DNA from: Avena insularis
Taxonomy: Eukaryota; Streptophyta; Magnoliopsida; Poales; Poaceae
Assembly (NCBI GenBank): GCA_023614405.1
Contig: CM042693.1
Span: 332,737,527-332,801,526 of the forward strand
Length of the DNA stretch: 64,000 nucleotides
Direction: 5' to 3'
The position numbers and the translations under genes are program-made. Shown one piece after another: positions 1 to 11,660 of the stretch. The notes beneath the pieces are model-generated. The model was not told the origin of the DNA. It searched no databases and saw only the letters and a list, made by a program, of their open reading frames with translations. Within the stretch, counting starts at the first letter, position 1. Each line of letters begins with the position of its first letter.

Positions 1-250
1 TTATTTGTTTATGGAGTTAAAGTACCATTGGCAAACTCGCTATTTTACATAGATAGAAGGGTGGCCCCGACAGATATAGGGGTTATCCTGTCCGCTAGAT
101 CACAGAGGATCAACAATTGGTGGACACGATCCGTGTGACAACTTTCTCAACTAATCAGATCGTACAGCCAAAATGAGCAGAGGTGTGAGAGTTTGTGACT
201 AAGAGAGAGGAAAAAACTGAGTAGTACTAAAAAACCAAGGGCAAAACTGA

Positions 251-731
251 TGTAACACCCCGGCCTCTCTGGACCAGCGGTTGTCACTCATGTCAGCTCA
301 GTAGGATCTCTAGATTAACCCTACATGCCAATACTAATCTTTTCTACGCACTTTGTCCTCACTCATGTGCACCCGATACCCACTTTCCGGTCGGTCACCT
401 ATCCTCAAATTGCTCTACGCCAAGCACGCTTAACCTCAGAGTTATTTTTAGATGAGCTTCTGAAAACGAAGTTGCAACTTGTTGACATGGATATCCTATC
501 AATCCTATTAAGCCATACGCCAGAGTCTCACATACACCCACCCTTACAAGATCGATGCCCTCGTCGATCAACCAAAATTCATGAACGTCCCCTCTTGGCA
601 CACGTCTATGCGTCAAGTGCTAGCACATGTGTCATGTTGTGTCCACTTCGGACCACACTCGCTATGCTCCACATGTCCACCACTAACCCGCACATGCCCG
701 TATAACCGCGAGGGTCGACTCTATTACCACT
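251..731. repeat. Dispersed repeat, copy 1 (TGTAACACC start)
   Basis: This unit begins TGTAACACCCCGGCC and is followed 481 bp later by a second, diverged copy. The two copies align for about 290 bp, with many substitutions and few indels. The 126-aa open frame inside (325-705) is not conserved as protein between the copies, so I treat the unit as non-coding. The TGTAACACC start is reminiscent of grass LTR termini, but no matching internal region, primer site or target duplication is visible, so the class is open. Confidence 0.6.
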
Positions 732-1023
732 TGTAACACCTCGGCCTATCTGGACCACCGGATATCACTCCTGTCAGCTTAATACGATCTCTAGACTAAC
801 CCCACATGCCAACACTAGTCTTTCCTGCGCACTTTGTCCTTACTCATGCGCACCCGGTACCCACTTCCCGGCCAGTTACCTATCCTAAAATTGCTCTAGG
901 CCAAGCACGCTTAACCTCAGAGTACTTTTCAGATGAGTTTCCGAAAAAGAAGTTGCAACTTGTTGACATGGGTATCCTATCAATCCTATTACGCCATGCG
1001 CCAGGGTCTCACAACCGACAAAA
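732..1023. repeat. Dispersed repeat, copy 2 (partial)
   Basis: This is the second copy of the unit starting at 251, in the same orientation. Similarity stops abruptly after GGGTCTCACAAC near 1023, where copy 1 continues for about 190 bp more, so this copy is truncated on its right side. It may be a tandem duplicate or two fragments of a solo LTR. Confidence 0.6.
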
Positions 1024-1379
1024 GGATTAAAATAGAAAATAGAAACAATGCGTGTTTTATACAATGAAATACATCTTGGCATATATCAAATTATTTGCAA
1101 TTCAAATATACATGAGTGTGCCAATTATTGCCTTATTCAGGCAAACTATGTTTTAGGAAAGGGCTTGAGTAGAAAGCTATGAACCTTCATCGATAGTAGG
1201 TGATTTGACAAGTGGTGATTTAGATTAAAACTTGATTTTTATACGTTTCTTATGGTGGCAGGTCACATAAGAATACTTTTTGGGCAGGTACCACTATATG
1301 TTTTGATCTTTTTGAATTTGTTGTGCATAAAATAACTCAATTAGCTAGCTAAACCTCATTCGTTGACTCTCTGTTGACT

Positions 1380-1500
1380 AGCCATCGGAGGGTAAAACTG
1401 AGTATATTGCACGCGACAGTGTTAGTACTGGAGGGAAAAACTAAGTACAGCCAAATTGTTAGTGTTACTCTCGAGTCTCGAGGGTATAACTGAGTACACC
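1380..1500. repeat. Short direct repeats containing AAAACTGAGTA
   Basis: The motif GGGTAAAACTGAGTA and close variants recur near 1390, 1434 and 1480, and again upstream of the dispersed repeat near 208-250. This suggests that the 251-1023 repeats inserted into, or duplicated within, an older stretch carrying these short motifs. The rest of 1024-1530 is AT-rich and I see no gene in it. Confidence 0.4.
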
Positions 1501-1773
1501 TAAGTCGCCAGGGTTAGACACGAGGAAGAAACATGATGCACGGTACACGTGTTACGGTACACGGGGTGGTAGCGGACGTGTGTGGTCGTGCACGATGCAG
1601 TAGCGTACGCAGTTACGCGGTGCACGGTGGTGCAACGAAACATCTCTTTCCTTCACCTTCAGAGAGGCCCTCTCCCTCTCCCTCTTCACCTTCTCACTCA
1701 CTCACTCACGCAACCGTCTCCACTGTCCCATCACCTTCTGCAAACGCCTAAGAAAATTCCAACCACGCCAGCG

Positions 1774-2025
1774 ATGGAGAAGAATGACGCGGTGAACATT
1801 GTCGCCTCCAAGGCCGCCGGCGAGGAGGCCCCCATCCCTATCCAGGCCCCTGTCGAGCCATCAAAGGTAGTCGTCGTCCCCGTCCCCGCTTCCGCCATAG
1901 CCGCCAACGAGGAGGCCTCCGCCGGTCGCGGGCAGATCCCGCTCGACTGGGACCCCTACGAGAAGGAGGAGTACATCTAGCCGGAGAACCCCTATGACAC
2001 CAACATCGTCGACCCATGGTCAAAG
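1774..2025 (+). pseudogene. Exon-like fragment of an unidentified gene, interrupted by TAG
   Basis: An ATG at 1774 opens a GC-rich, codon-like frame with an Ala/Pro/Val-rich N-terminus and an acidic stretch (LDWDPYEKEEYI). A TAG stops it at 1978-1980. The same frame then continues sensibly (PENPYDTNIVDPWSK) to a good splice donor, CAAAG|GTAACT, at 2025/2026. This looks like a first coding exon with one nonsense mutation, or a short 68-aa protein. A CT-rich 5' leader (1660-1720) precedes it. I do not recognise the family. The large CACTA element starting at 2532 lies in what would be its first intron, and no downstream exon is identifiable. Confidence 0.45.
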
Positions 2026-2531
2026 GTAACTAGGGTTTTCTTTCCTTACCTTGTTCTTTTCCTATTTCCATCGTTGGATTATTAGGGTTCGACTGTCCGT
2101 ATTTTTAATTATTGGATGCCAGATCTTTTTACAAAAGCTAACCACACAGGCTGATCGGTTTCTATGTAGCTACCTGAACTTATATATAGATCAACACAAG
2201 ACGGAGACTTGATTTGGATTGCCACTTGAGCCTGTCTTTCTTTCTTTGATTCTAGTTTGTTTTTACAAGCAACGTTTACATATAAGTACTTGTTGAATGC
2301 CCATGCGTTGCTGTGGCTCATAATATTTGTTGTCCTCTTTTTTTTGAATGTTAGCAGAAGAGCTGCTAAATTTATTAAATAGTCCTTTCATTTTTTTATG
2401 GCCGATGTATGGAAGAACATTCCTTATGTGACTCAATTTGTCTTGTCCACTTGAACCCATTGATTAGTCATTAGTTTAAAAAATGAACAATAAATTAGTT
2501 GTTGAAAAAAGAAAAAAAAAGTTTAAGTAAC
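2026..2531. other. Intron-like AT-rich stretch with a LINE/SINE-like tail
   Basis: This AT-rich sequence follows the splice donor at 2026 and holds no gene. Near 2336 a poly-T run followed by an AGCAGAAGAGCTGC block and a TTTATTAAATAG stretch resembles the 3' end of a non-LTR retroelement in minus orientation. The resemblance is by eye only. Confidence 0.3.
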
Positions 2532-2790
2532 CACTAGTAGAAAACAGGCCATCCGTTCACGCCCCTTAGAGCATTAGTCCCGGTTGCGTCATGAATCGGG
2601 ACTAATGCTGGCACGTGTCCCGGTTCGAGCAGGCACGGGGCCCGGAGGCATGCATCCCGGTTGGTAAGGGGGCATACGTCCCGGTTTGTAACACAAACCA
2701 GGAATAAAGGTTGGGCATCAGCCACGTGGCGTGGCACACACCTTTAGTCCCGGTTTGTGTTACAAACCGGGACATATGCTCTCGCCCTCT
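2532..2790. repeat. CACTA-A left terminus and subterminal repeats
   Basis: The terminal CACTAGTAGAAAACAGG is followed by repeated CCCGG-containing motifs in both orientations (2577, 2600, 2620, 2655, 2680, 2747, 2767). In CACTA elements such motifs bind the element-encoded proteins. A TATA-like CTCTATAAATGC near 2788 precedes the transposase and may be its promoter. Confidence 0.75.
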
Positions 2791-3114
2791 ATAAATGCAA
2801 CGCCCCAGCCCTCTGCCTTCACTCTGTTTTTTCTTGGTGGAAGGTGTGAGGGGTGTGCTAGTTTTTTTCCCCTATGCATGCATTCAAGGTGTTTGATGAA
2901 ATGTTTGAGTGAATGATCCCGTTCAATTTCTCATAAAACAAAAATATAGAAGGTGTCCGAGACGCACTTGAGCTTTCTCCTCTTTATTTTCCTCGATCAA
3001 GGTTAGCAATCTTATCTTTTCTCTGTCATTGATACAATGCATGTGTCGATATGAATTGGTCATTTCACTATTTATGATGTCATGTTTTTTGATAAACTTA
3101 CTTATATGATGCAG

Positions 3115-6100
3115 ATGAACGGTCGGGAATGGATGTACGGTGACTGGCGCGTAGCCGGGTATATGAAAGGCGTGGATAAATTTATCGATGTGGCTACGGC
3201 AAACAAAGAGAATGGTTTTATACGTTGTCCATGTGTTCAATGTCGGAACAACAAGGAGTACTCTTCCTCGAAAATCATTCGCGGCCACCTGATTATGAAA
3301 GGTTTCATGCCCAACTATAATTGCTGGATCAAGCACGGGGAAAGAGGGGTTATGATTGAAGATGGTGAAGAAGAAGATGATGTAACAACTATCATCATAT
3401 GTTTCCTGAATACAGTGATACTGCAATGGAAGACAATGGAGAGGAAGGAGGTGAAGAACGGGCATCATATGAGCCAGCTGATGAACTTGGTAGGGTCATT
3501 TCTGATGCAAAGCGAGACTGTGAAACAGAAAATGAGAAGTTGAAGTTAGAGGGCATGTTAGAAGATCACAAGAAATTGTTGTACCCAAATTGTGAAGATG
3601 GCAGCACAAAGCTCGGTATCACACTGGAATTGTTGTGATGGAAGGCAGAGTGTGGTCTAACTGACTCCTCATTTGAAAAGATGCTGAAAATAATGAAGCC
3701 GAAGTTTCCAAAACATAACGAACTTCCCAAGAGTACCTACGAAGCAAAGAAGACTCTTTGTACTCTAGGATTAGATATGCAAAAGATACATGCATGCATT
3801 AATGACTGCATCCTCTACCGCGGTAAGGAGTATGAGAATTTAGATAAATGCCCGGTATGCAATGCATTGCGGTATAAAATCAGACGAGATGACCCTGGTG
3901 ATGTTGAGGGAGAGCCCCTCCGGAAGAGGGTTCCTGATAAGGTTATGTGGTATGCTCCTATAATACCAAGGTTGAAACACATGTTCAGAAACAAAGAGCA
4001 TGCCAGCTTGTTGCGATGGCACAAAGAAGACCGTAAGAAAGACGGGAAGTTGAGACAGCCTGCTGATGGGTCACAGTGGAGAAAAATCGAGAGAGACTTT
4101 CCAGAATTTGCAGGTGACGCAAGGAACTTATGGTTTGGTCTAAGTACGGATGGCATGAATCCTTTTGGGGAGCAGAGCTGTAGTCACAGCACCTGGCCCG
4201 TGACTCTATATATCTACAACCTGCCTCCTTGGTTGTGCATGAAGCGTAAGTTCATTATGATGCCAGTGCTCATCCAAGGCCCGAAGCAACCGGGCAACGA
4301 CATTGATGTGTACCTTAGGCCATTAGTTGAAGAACTCTTACAGTTGTGAGGAAAACCAGGTGTACGTGTGTGGGATGAGAACAAACAGGATCCATTTGAT
4401 CTACGAGGGTTGTTATTCGTAACCATCAATAATTGGCCTGCTCTTAGTAACCTTTCAGGACAGACAAACAAGGGATATAAGGCATGCACACATTGTTTAG
4501 ATAAGACTGAAGGTACATATTTGCATAAATGCAAGAAGGTTGTGTACCTGGCGAATCGATGATTTCTTCCGACCAATCATCCCGTAAGAAAGAAAGGCAA
4601 GCATTTCAAAGGTGAGGCAGATCACCGGAAGAAGCCTGAACTCCCTGCTGGTGATGATGTATTTGGTATGGTCAAGGACATAGAAGTAATCTTTGGAAAG
4701 GGTCCCGGCGGTCAATCAGTTCCGAACGACGTTGCTACAGGACACGCACCCATGTGGAAGGAGAAATCTATATTTTGGGAGCTGCCATATTGGAAAGTCC
4801 TGCGTGTTCGCTCTTCAATCGACGTGATGCACGTGACGAAGAATCTTTGCGTGAACCTGCTAGGATTCCTAGGTGTGTATGGGAAGACAAAAGATACACC
4901 AGAAGCACGGGAGGACCAACAAATTATGAAAGACCCAAAGAACATGCATACATAGAACAAGACGGATAAAGGGTGTCACTTAAGTCATGCCAGCTATGCT
5001 CTTACCAAAGCAGAGAAGGAAATCTTTTTTGAAGTCCTTTACAGTATCAAGGTGCCATCGGGCTTCTCATCTAATATAAAGGGGATAATAAATATGGCAG
5101 AGAAAAAGTTCCAAAACCTGAAATCTCATGACTGTCACGTGATTATGACGCAGTTGCTTCCGATTGCATTGAGGGGGCTTCTACCGGAAAATGTTCGAGT
5201 ACCCATTGTGAAGCTGTGTGCAATCCTCAATGCAATATCTCAGAAGGTAATCAATCCAGATATTCTGCCAAGGTTACATAAGGATGTGGTACAATGTCTT
5301 GTTAGTTTTGAATTGGTGTTCCCACCATCCTTCTTCAATATTATGACGCATCTCCTGGTTCACCTAGTGGAAGAGATTGCCATTCTCGGTCCGGTATTTC
5401 TTCACAATATGTTCCCCTTTGAGAGGTTCATGGGAGTCTTAAAGAAATATGTTTATAACCGTGCTAGACCAGAAGGAAGCATCTCCAAGGGATATGGGAC
5501 AGAGGAGGTCATTGAGTTTTGTGTTGACTTTATTCCTGACCTTAAGCCGATTGGTGTTTCTGAATCGCGGCATGAGGGAAGACTAAGTGGAAAAGGCACG
5601 CTGGGAAAGAAAGCAATGATATGTAGGGACGGGGATTCTTTCACTAAAGCACACTACACAGTTCTACATAATTCCACCTTGGCAGCTCCGTATATCGAGG
5701 AACACAAGAATATTCTACGCTCCAAAAACCCGGGGAAGCCTGAATCACTGATTACAGATGAACACATGAAGTCTTTCGCTGGTTGGATGCGGACACATCT
5801 CTTGAATGACATCACTGTTGGAGATCAGCTATACTTGTTGGCCGCGTCACCATCTTCTACTGTATTGAATTTCCAAGGGTACGAAATAAATGGGAATACA
5901 TTCTACACGATCGCCCAAGATAAAAAGAACACCAACCAAAATAGTGGTGTCCGCTTTGATGCAGTAGACGAGAATGGACAAAAGGACACATATTATGGTT
6001 ACATAGAGGAGATATGGGAACTAGACTATGGAGTCTCTTTGAAGGTCCCTTTGTTTCGCTGCAAATGGGTCAACCTGAATGGGGAAGGGGTAAAGATAGA

Positions 6101-6439
6101 CCAGTTGTACGGAATGACAATAGTGGATCTCAACAATCTTGGTTATAGAGATGAACCATTCGTCCTAGCCAATGATGTGTCTCAGGTTTTCTATGTGAAG
6201 GACATGTCCTCCAGACCGAAAAAAAGAAAAAAATAATGCAAACGAATACATCATATGATGAGCCAAAGCGTCACATAGTTCTTTCAGGGAAAAGAAACAT
6301 CGTGGGAATCGAGAACAAGACAGACATGTCAGAAGATTATAATAAGTTTGATGAAATTCCGCCCTTCATAGTGAAAACTGATCCAAGCATTCCGTTAACT
6401 AAAGAAGATGCTCCATGGTTACGTCTAAAGCGATCATAA
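3115..6439 (+). pseudogene. TNP2-type CACTA transposase, decayed
   Basis: In order it shows a transposase-associated N-terminal domain (3115-3340, NGREWMYGDWR, Cys-rich RCPCVQCRN), a TNP2 catalytic region (about 3680-4955, with LSTDGMNPFG matching the family's conserved Asp motif and SIDVMHVTKNLCVNLLGFLG), a DUF4218 region (5060-5520, LLPIALRGLLPENVR and FERFMGVLKKYV), a DUF4216 region (about 5960-6190), and a C-terminal tail. From 3399 to 6235 everything lies in one frame, broken by stops at 3636, 4347, about 4560 and about 4953. One indel near 3385 separates the N-terminal domain, and another near 6236 shifts the tail (6236-6439). No introns are needed. This protein would cut and paste the element; here it is non-functional. 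Confidence 0.9.
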
Positions 6440-6479
6440 GGAAGGACATATGCCAAGAAGTTCATGCTCATATTATGTA

Positions 6480-6680
6480 ACTCTAGTTCATGTCTTTCGC
6501 GGTTTGTGGCTTCACCGAAGGATATCTTTCGCGGTTTGTAGCTTGACCGGGACTATATATAGGGGGCCTTTATTCCTGGTTTTGTAGTCTCAGTTTTTAA
6601 TATTAATAAATGTCTTGAGTGTTAGTCCCGTTTTGTGGCTGGACCGGGACTATGAAGAAGTTGTCCCAATTCGTACTTAC
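6480..6680. repeat. Transposase-downstream CCGGGACTA repeats
   Basis: CGGTTTGTGGCTTGACCGGGACTAT-like motifs recur three times just after the transposase, in the style of the subterminal repeats. They may be duplicated binding sites for element proteins. Confidence 0.5.
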
Positions 6681-6710
6681 CATTAAGATCTGATCTCCAA
6701 ACGCGCGCGG

Positions 6711-7180
6711 TCACATATTAGGGAGTGCCTCTATGACCAGTTTCTTGGAGATGCCGGAGGACAGGGATCCGGCGGCATCTCCCTGAAACTGGTCGTAGTG
6801 GTGTCCCTGCTCTCGAAAACCATCTTGCGGGTTGTAACTTCTCTAACTAGATCAATACACCTGGGAGCTAACTAATTTCACATATTAGGGAGTGCCTCTA
6901 TGACCAGTTTCTCGGAGATGTCGGAGGCTGTCGGCTATATCCACATATCCTGGCCGTAGTGGTGTCCTGCTCTTGAAAACCATCTTGCAGCTTGTAACTT
7001 CTCTAACTAGATCAATACGCTGGGAGCTAACTAATTTCACATATTAGGGAGTGCCTCTATGACGATTTCTCGGAGATGCCGGAGGCTGGGCTCGTCGGCA
7101 TCTCCCCAGGCCGTAGTGGTGTCCCTGCTCTCGAAAACCATCTTGGAGATGCCTCAAACTGGCTGGAGGACTGGACTCAC
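6711..7180. repeat. Tandem array, about 160-bp unit, 3 copies
   Basis: Units start at 6711, 6878 and 7037 (TCACATATTAGGGAGTGCC), giving spacings of 167 and 159 bp. Each unit contains a CCAGTTTC/GAAACTGG-type inverted motif around GGAGATGCCGGAGG and ends with an AACTAGATCAATAC block. No coding potential is apparent. Confidence 0.8.
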
Positions 7181-7199
7181 AAGGATGCCTATTTATAGT

Positions 7200-7455
7200 A
7201 CAAGCAGCTCGGCATAGTGTCGACACTTACGAAATAATGTCGACACTCACCCCTATTATTAGTGTTGACTCGTGTTTTGTCCCGGTTGGTGTCTCCAACC
7301 GGGACTAAAGGTTCATCTTTAGTCCCGGTTGGTGACACCATCCGGGACAAGGTACACGCCGCACGACATAATGTCGACACTCACCCATATCATTAGTGTT
7401 GCCTGGCCCAGCCTGCCGAAATTCCTCCAACCGGGACTAAAGATGAACCTTTAGT
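7200..7455. repeat. CACTA-A internal inverted CCGGGACTAAAG block
   Basis: Two copies of ATAATGTCGACACTCACCC (7235, 7370) flank paired TCCCGGTTGGTG and CCAACCGGGACTAAAG motifs that can form hairpins. The sequence resembles the element's ends although it lies 4.7 kb inside. Confidence 0.6.
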
Positions 7456-7459
7456 ATAT

Positions 7460-10075
7460 TCAAAATCCGAACAATGAAAATCCTTCGCATGGTGTCATAT
7501 TATGTGACATAGTTGAAAGGAAAAATACCAGACTTGGTATATTGATCATGTTTCGAAAAAACCTTCACAAAATGACCTATCATGTTCGAGGTTTCATGGC
7601 TTTCGGTCCAAATGACCGATGTTATGTGCTGAATCACGGCATAGTTTGTGATGTTGTGCCAATATTATGCATGGGTGTGGACATTGGTATGGAGAACAAT
7701 GTTGCAGGAGGAAGTTTTCCTTTTTGTCGCACGGAAAACCCCTTTTCCATTTTCCGAGCGCAAAAAACGGGTCAATTTGTGAAGTAACCACCAAAATGCT
7801 GTTTCAGAATGCTACCATCCCATTTTCCTAAAATAATAGACCATCTTACATGGACTATCTCCCAACCATGACATCTCAAACCTTTTCGTCCATCCCGGGT
7901 AAAAAGGACAAATGTCTGCCGAATCGGTAGGAAGTGGGTCCGGTTTGTACTACAGGTACATGATCTATCGCCCGTAATTTTTTGAAAAAATCATTTTTAG
8001 AATCGAAATATGTGGTTTCTTTAGATATCCAATGCAAATTCTAACGATGCTCGTCCCCTATCTTCATGCACACCGGTTCGACCATAGTTAGAAATTCAGA
8101 TAATTCAAAACGGGCATAATAAATTTAAACAAAATACGAACAATGAAAATCCTTCGCGTGGTGTCATATTATGTGACATAGTTGAAAGAAAAAATATCAG
8201 ACTTGGTATATTGATCATGTTTTGAAAAAACCTTCACAAAATGACCTATCATGTTCGAGGTTTCATGGCTTTCGGTCCAAATGACCGATGTTATGTGCTG
8301 AATCACAGCATAGTTTGTGATGTTGTGCCCATATTATGCATGTGTGTGGAAATTGGTATGGAGAACAATGTTGCAGGAGGAAGTTTTCCTTTTTGTCGCA
8401 CGGAAAAGCCCTTTTCTATTTTCCGAGCGCAAAAAACGGGTCGTTTTGTGAAGTAACCACCAAACTGCCGTTTCAGAATGCTACCGTCCCATTTTCCTAA
8501 AATACTAGACCACCTTACATGGACTATCTCCCAACCGGGACATCTCAAACCTTTTCGTCCATCCCGGGTAAAAGGACAAATGTCTGCCGAATCGGTAGGA
8601 AGTGGGTCCGGTTTGTACTACAGGTACATGATCTATCGCCCATGATTTTTTGAAAAAATCATTTTTAGACTCGCAATATGTGGTTTCTTCAGAGATTCAA
8701 TGCAAGTTCTAACGATGCTCGTCCCCTATCTTCATGCACACCGGTTCGACCATAGTTAGAAATTTAGATAATTCAAAATGGGCATAATAAATTCAAAAAA
8801 AATACGAACAATGAAAATCCTTCGCGTGGTGTCATATTATGTTACATAGTTGAAAGGAAAAATACCACACTTGGTATATTGATCATGTTTCAAAAAACCT
8901 TCTCAAAATGACCTATCATGTTCAAGGTTTCATGGCTTTCGGTCCAAATGACCGATATTATGTGCTGAATCACGGTATAGTTTGTGATGTTGTGCCCATA
9001 TTATGCATGCGTGTGGACATTGGTATGGAGAACAATGTTGCAGGAGGAAATTTTCCTTTTTGTCGCAGGGAAAAGCCCTTTTCCATTTTCCGAGCGCAAA
9101 AAACGTGTCGTTATGTGAAGTAACCACCAAAATGCCATTTCAGAATGCTACCGTCCCATTTTCCTAAAATACTAGACCACCTTACATGGACCCCAACCGG
9201 GACATCTCAACCTTTTCGTCCATCCCGGATAAAAAGGACAAATGTCTGCCAAATCGACAGGAAGTGGGTCCGATTTGTACTACAGGTACATGATCTATCG
9301 CCCGTGATTTTTTAAAAAAACCATTTTTAGACTCGCAATATGTGGTTTCTTCAGAGATCCAATGCAAGTTCTAACGATGCTCGTCCCCTATCTTCATGCA
9401 CAATGGTTCGACCATAGTTAGAAATTCAGATAATTCAAAACGGACATAATAAATTCAAAAAACATCCGAACAATGAAAATCCTTCGCGTGGTGTCATATT
9501 ATGTTACATAGTTGAAATGAAAAATACCAGACTTGGTATATTGATCATGTTTCAAAAAAAAACTTCACAAAATGACCTATCATGTTCGAGGTTTCATGGC
9601 TTTCGGTCCAAATGACCGATGTTATATGCTGAATCACGACATAGTTTGTGATGTTGTGCCCATATTATGCAAGCGTGTGGACATTGGTATGCAGAACAAT
9701 GTTGCAGGAGGAAGTTTCCCTTTTTGTCGCACGGAAAAGCCCTTTTCCATTTTCCGGCATAAAAGCGAATTCGTTTAATGAAGTAACCACCAAAATTCCG
9801 TTTCAGAATGCTACCGTCTCATTTTCCTAAAATACTAGACCACCTTACATGGACTATCTCCCAACCGGGACATCTCAAACCTTTTCGTCCATCCCGGGTA
9901 AAAAGGACAAATGTCTGCCGAATCGGCGGGAAGTGGGTCCGGTTTGTACTACAGGTACATGATCTATCGCCTGTGATTTTTTGAAAAAATCATTTTTAGA
10001 CTCGCAATATGTGGTTTTTTCAGAGATCCAATGCAAGTTCTAACGATGCTCGTCCCCTATCTTCATGCACACCTA
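7460..10075 (+). repeat. Tandem array, about 665-bp unit, 4 copies
   Basis: The anchor ACAATGAAAATCCTTCGC occurs at 7471, 8140, 8808 and 9470 (spacings 669, 668, 662). The copies are roughly 95% alike by eye. Each contains an open frame of about 70 codons beginning MTYHVRGFMAFGPND, but lengths and ends vary through small indels (the fourth copy ends differently), and no promoter or splice context repeats with it. I regard the frame as incidental. A related array in opposite orientation lies in CACTA-B. Confidence 0.9.
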
Positions 10076-10520
10076 AAAGTAAAAGTGAATTTTCTTATTT
10101 ATGCTAATCCTATTTTTTGTGAGTAAAATTTATTCATCTGTTTGTGATTTTGCTGACCTGCATGCTAGTCTCACCCCAGAGACATGTTTCAAACAATAGG
10201 GGGTACAGACTACGTAGCTCCAAATACTATGCAAACGTTTGAAGCTATAGTAGAGATACGGAGATAAAGTCTTTTCTTGTAACCCTCTCTGGCTTAATCT
10301 GTAACCCTCTGGCTTTCTCTGCTGGTCCATGGTCTCACACTCTCACCTGTAGTTAAGAAAGGAGTTGAACCACCACCGAGTCCGAGCTTCATAAATTTCC
10401 GTCCTTATTCCGAGTTTTGGATTCTCGTGCCTTCGCATCCTGACGTATTGAGCGAGCGGGAGCGACGCCACCTGCGATTCACGCCGGCGTAAGTTTCACC
10501 AGCATATCCCCGCCCTCCTT
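10076..10520. other. Unassigned spacer within CACTA-A
   Basis: This is a moderately AT-rich stretch between two tandem arrays, with a short GC-rich patch near 10430-10510. I see no reading frame of note, no repeat and no RNA gene. Confidence 0.4.
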
Positions 10521-11420
10521 AAATGGTTCATAGTTTAAATGGTTACATTAATTATTTTTTAAAAATAGAAAATGGTTTTGAATTATTTATTCAAATCCAG
10601 ACACTTTTTATGTTTAAAGTTTTTCTAAATTCCAAATTAATATTCAAAAAATATAAGTTAATTCATTATAAATATTAAATGGTTCATAGTTTAAATGGTT
10701 ACATTAATTATTTTTTAAAAATAGAAAATGATTTTGAATTAGTTATTCAAATCCAGACACTTTTTCTGTTTAAAGTTTTTCTAAATTCCAAATTAATATT
10801 CAAATATAAGTTAATTCAATATTAATTTTAAATGGTTCATAGTTTAAATGGTTACATTAATTATTTTTTAAAAATAGAAAATGGTTTTGAATTAGTTATT
10901 CAAATCCAGACACTTTTTATGTTTAAAGTTTTTCTAAATTTCAAATTAATATTCAAAAAATATAAGTTAATTCATTATTAATTTTAAATGGTTCATCGTT
11001 TAAATGGTTACATTAATTATTTTTTAAAAATAGAAAATGGTTTTGAATTAATTATTCAAATTCAAACACTTTTTATGTTTAAAGTTTTTCTAAATTCCAA
11101 ATTAATATTTAAAAAATATAAGTTAATTCATTATTAATTTTAAATGGTTCATAGTTTAAATGGTTACATTAATTATTTTTAAAAAATATAAAATGGTTTT
11201 AAATTAGATATTCAAATTCAAACACTTTTTATGTTTAAAGTTTTCTAAATTCCAAATTAATATTCAAAAAATATAAGTTAATTCATTATTAATTTTAAAT
11301 GGTTCATATTTTAAATGGTTACATTAATTATTTTTAAAATCAGAAAATGGTTTTGAATTGGTTATTCAAATTCAAACACTTTTTATGTTTAAAGTTTTTC
11401 CAAATTCCAAAGTAATTATC
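10521..11420. repeat. AT-rich tandem array, about 155-bp unit, 6 copies
   Basis: AAATGGTTCATAGTTTAAATGG recurs at 10521, 10677, 10830, 10986, 11142 and 11297 (spacings 153-156). The unit is highly AT-rich and contains no open frame. It separates the transposase half of the element from the second gene. Unequal crossing-over or replication slippage would explain it. Confidence 0.9.
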
Positions 11421-11504
11421 ATTTAAAAAAATTACAAATTTAAACCCCAAAATAAAAAATAAGACGGGAACAGAGAGAAAATTGCTGAAATTTTTTTGAA
11501 AACA

Positions 11505-11660
11505 GGGTCATATGTCCCGGTTGGTGCCACCAACCGGGACTAAAAACCCCTGTGCGCACCCCTTGGGCTGATGAAAAAATAGTGGACTATACGTCCCGGT
11601 TGGTGGCTCCAACCGGGACTAAAGGGTCACCAACCGGGATGTATGGCCCTTCGTTTATAA
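11505..11660 (+). promoter_or_regulatory. Internal CCGGGACTAAA inverted repeats upstream of second gene
   Basis: Three TCCCGGTTGGTG…CCAACCGGGACTAAA hairpin-forming pairs lie at 11514-11545, 11591-11622 and 11628, followed by TTCGTTTATAACTGACG (11650-11666). The arrangement copies the element's own 5' subterminal region and precedes the second gene's GC-rich leader. It may be that gene's promoter, or a relic of a second CACTA 5' end. Confidence 0.5.

Noticed and set aside
325..705. 126-codon open frame in the first dispersed repeat
   Set aside because: The partner repeat copy does not keep it open, and the mirrored minus-strand frame is equally open.
3815..4156. Minus-strand frame opposite the TNP2 transposase
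   Set aside because: It is a shadow of the plus-strand transposase coding sequence, which has clear family motifs.
10521..11420. Possible CRISPR-like or satellite array
   Set aside because: The units are contiguous 155-bp tandem copies with no repeat/spacer alternation, in plant DNA within a transposon; it is simply a tandem array.
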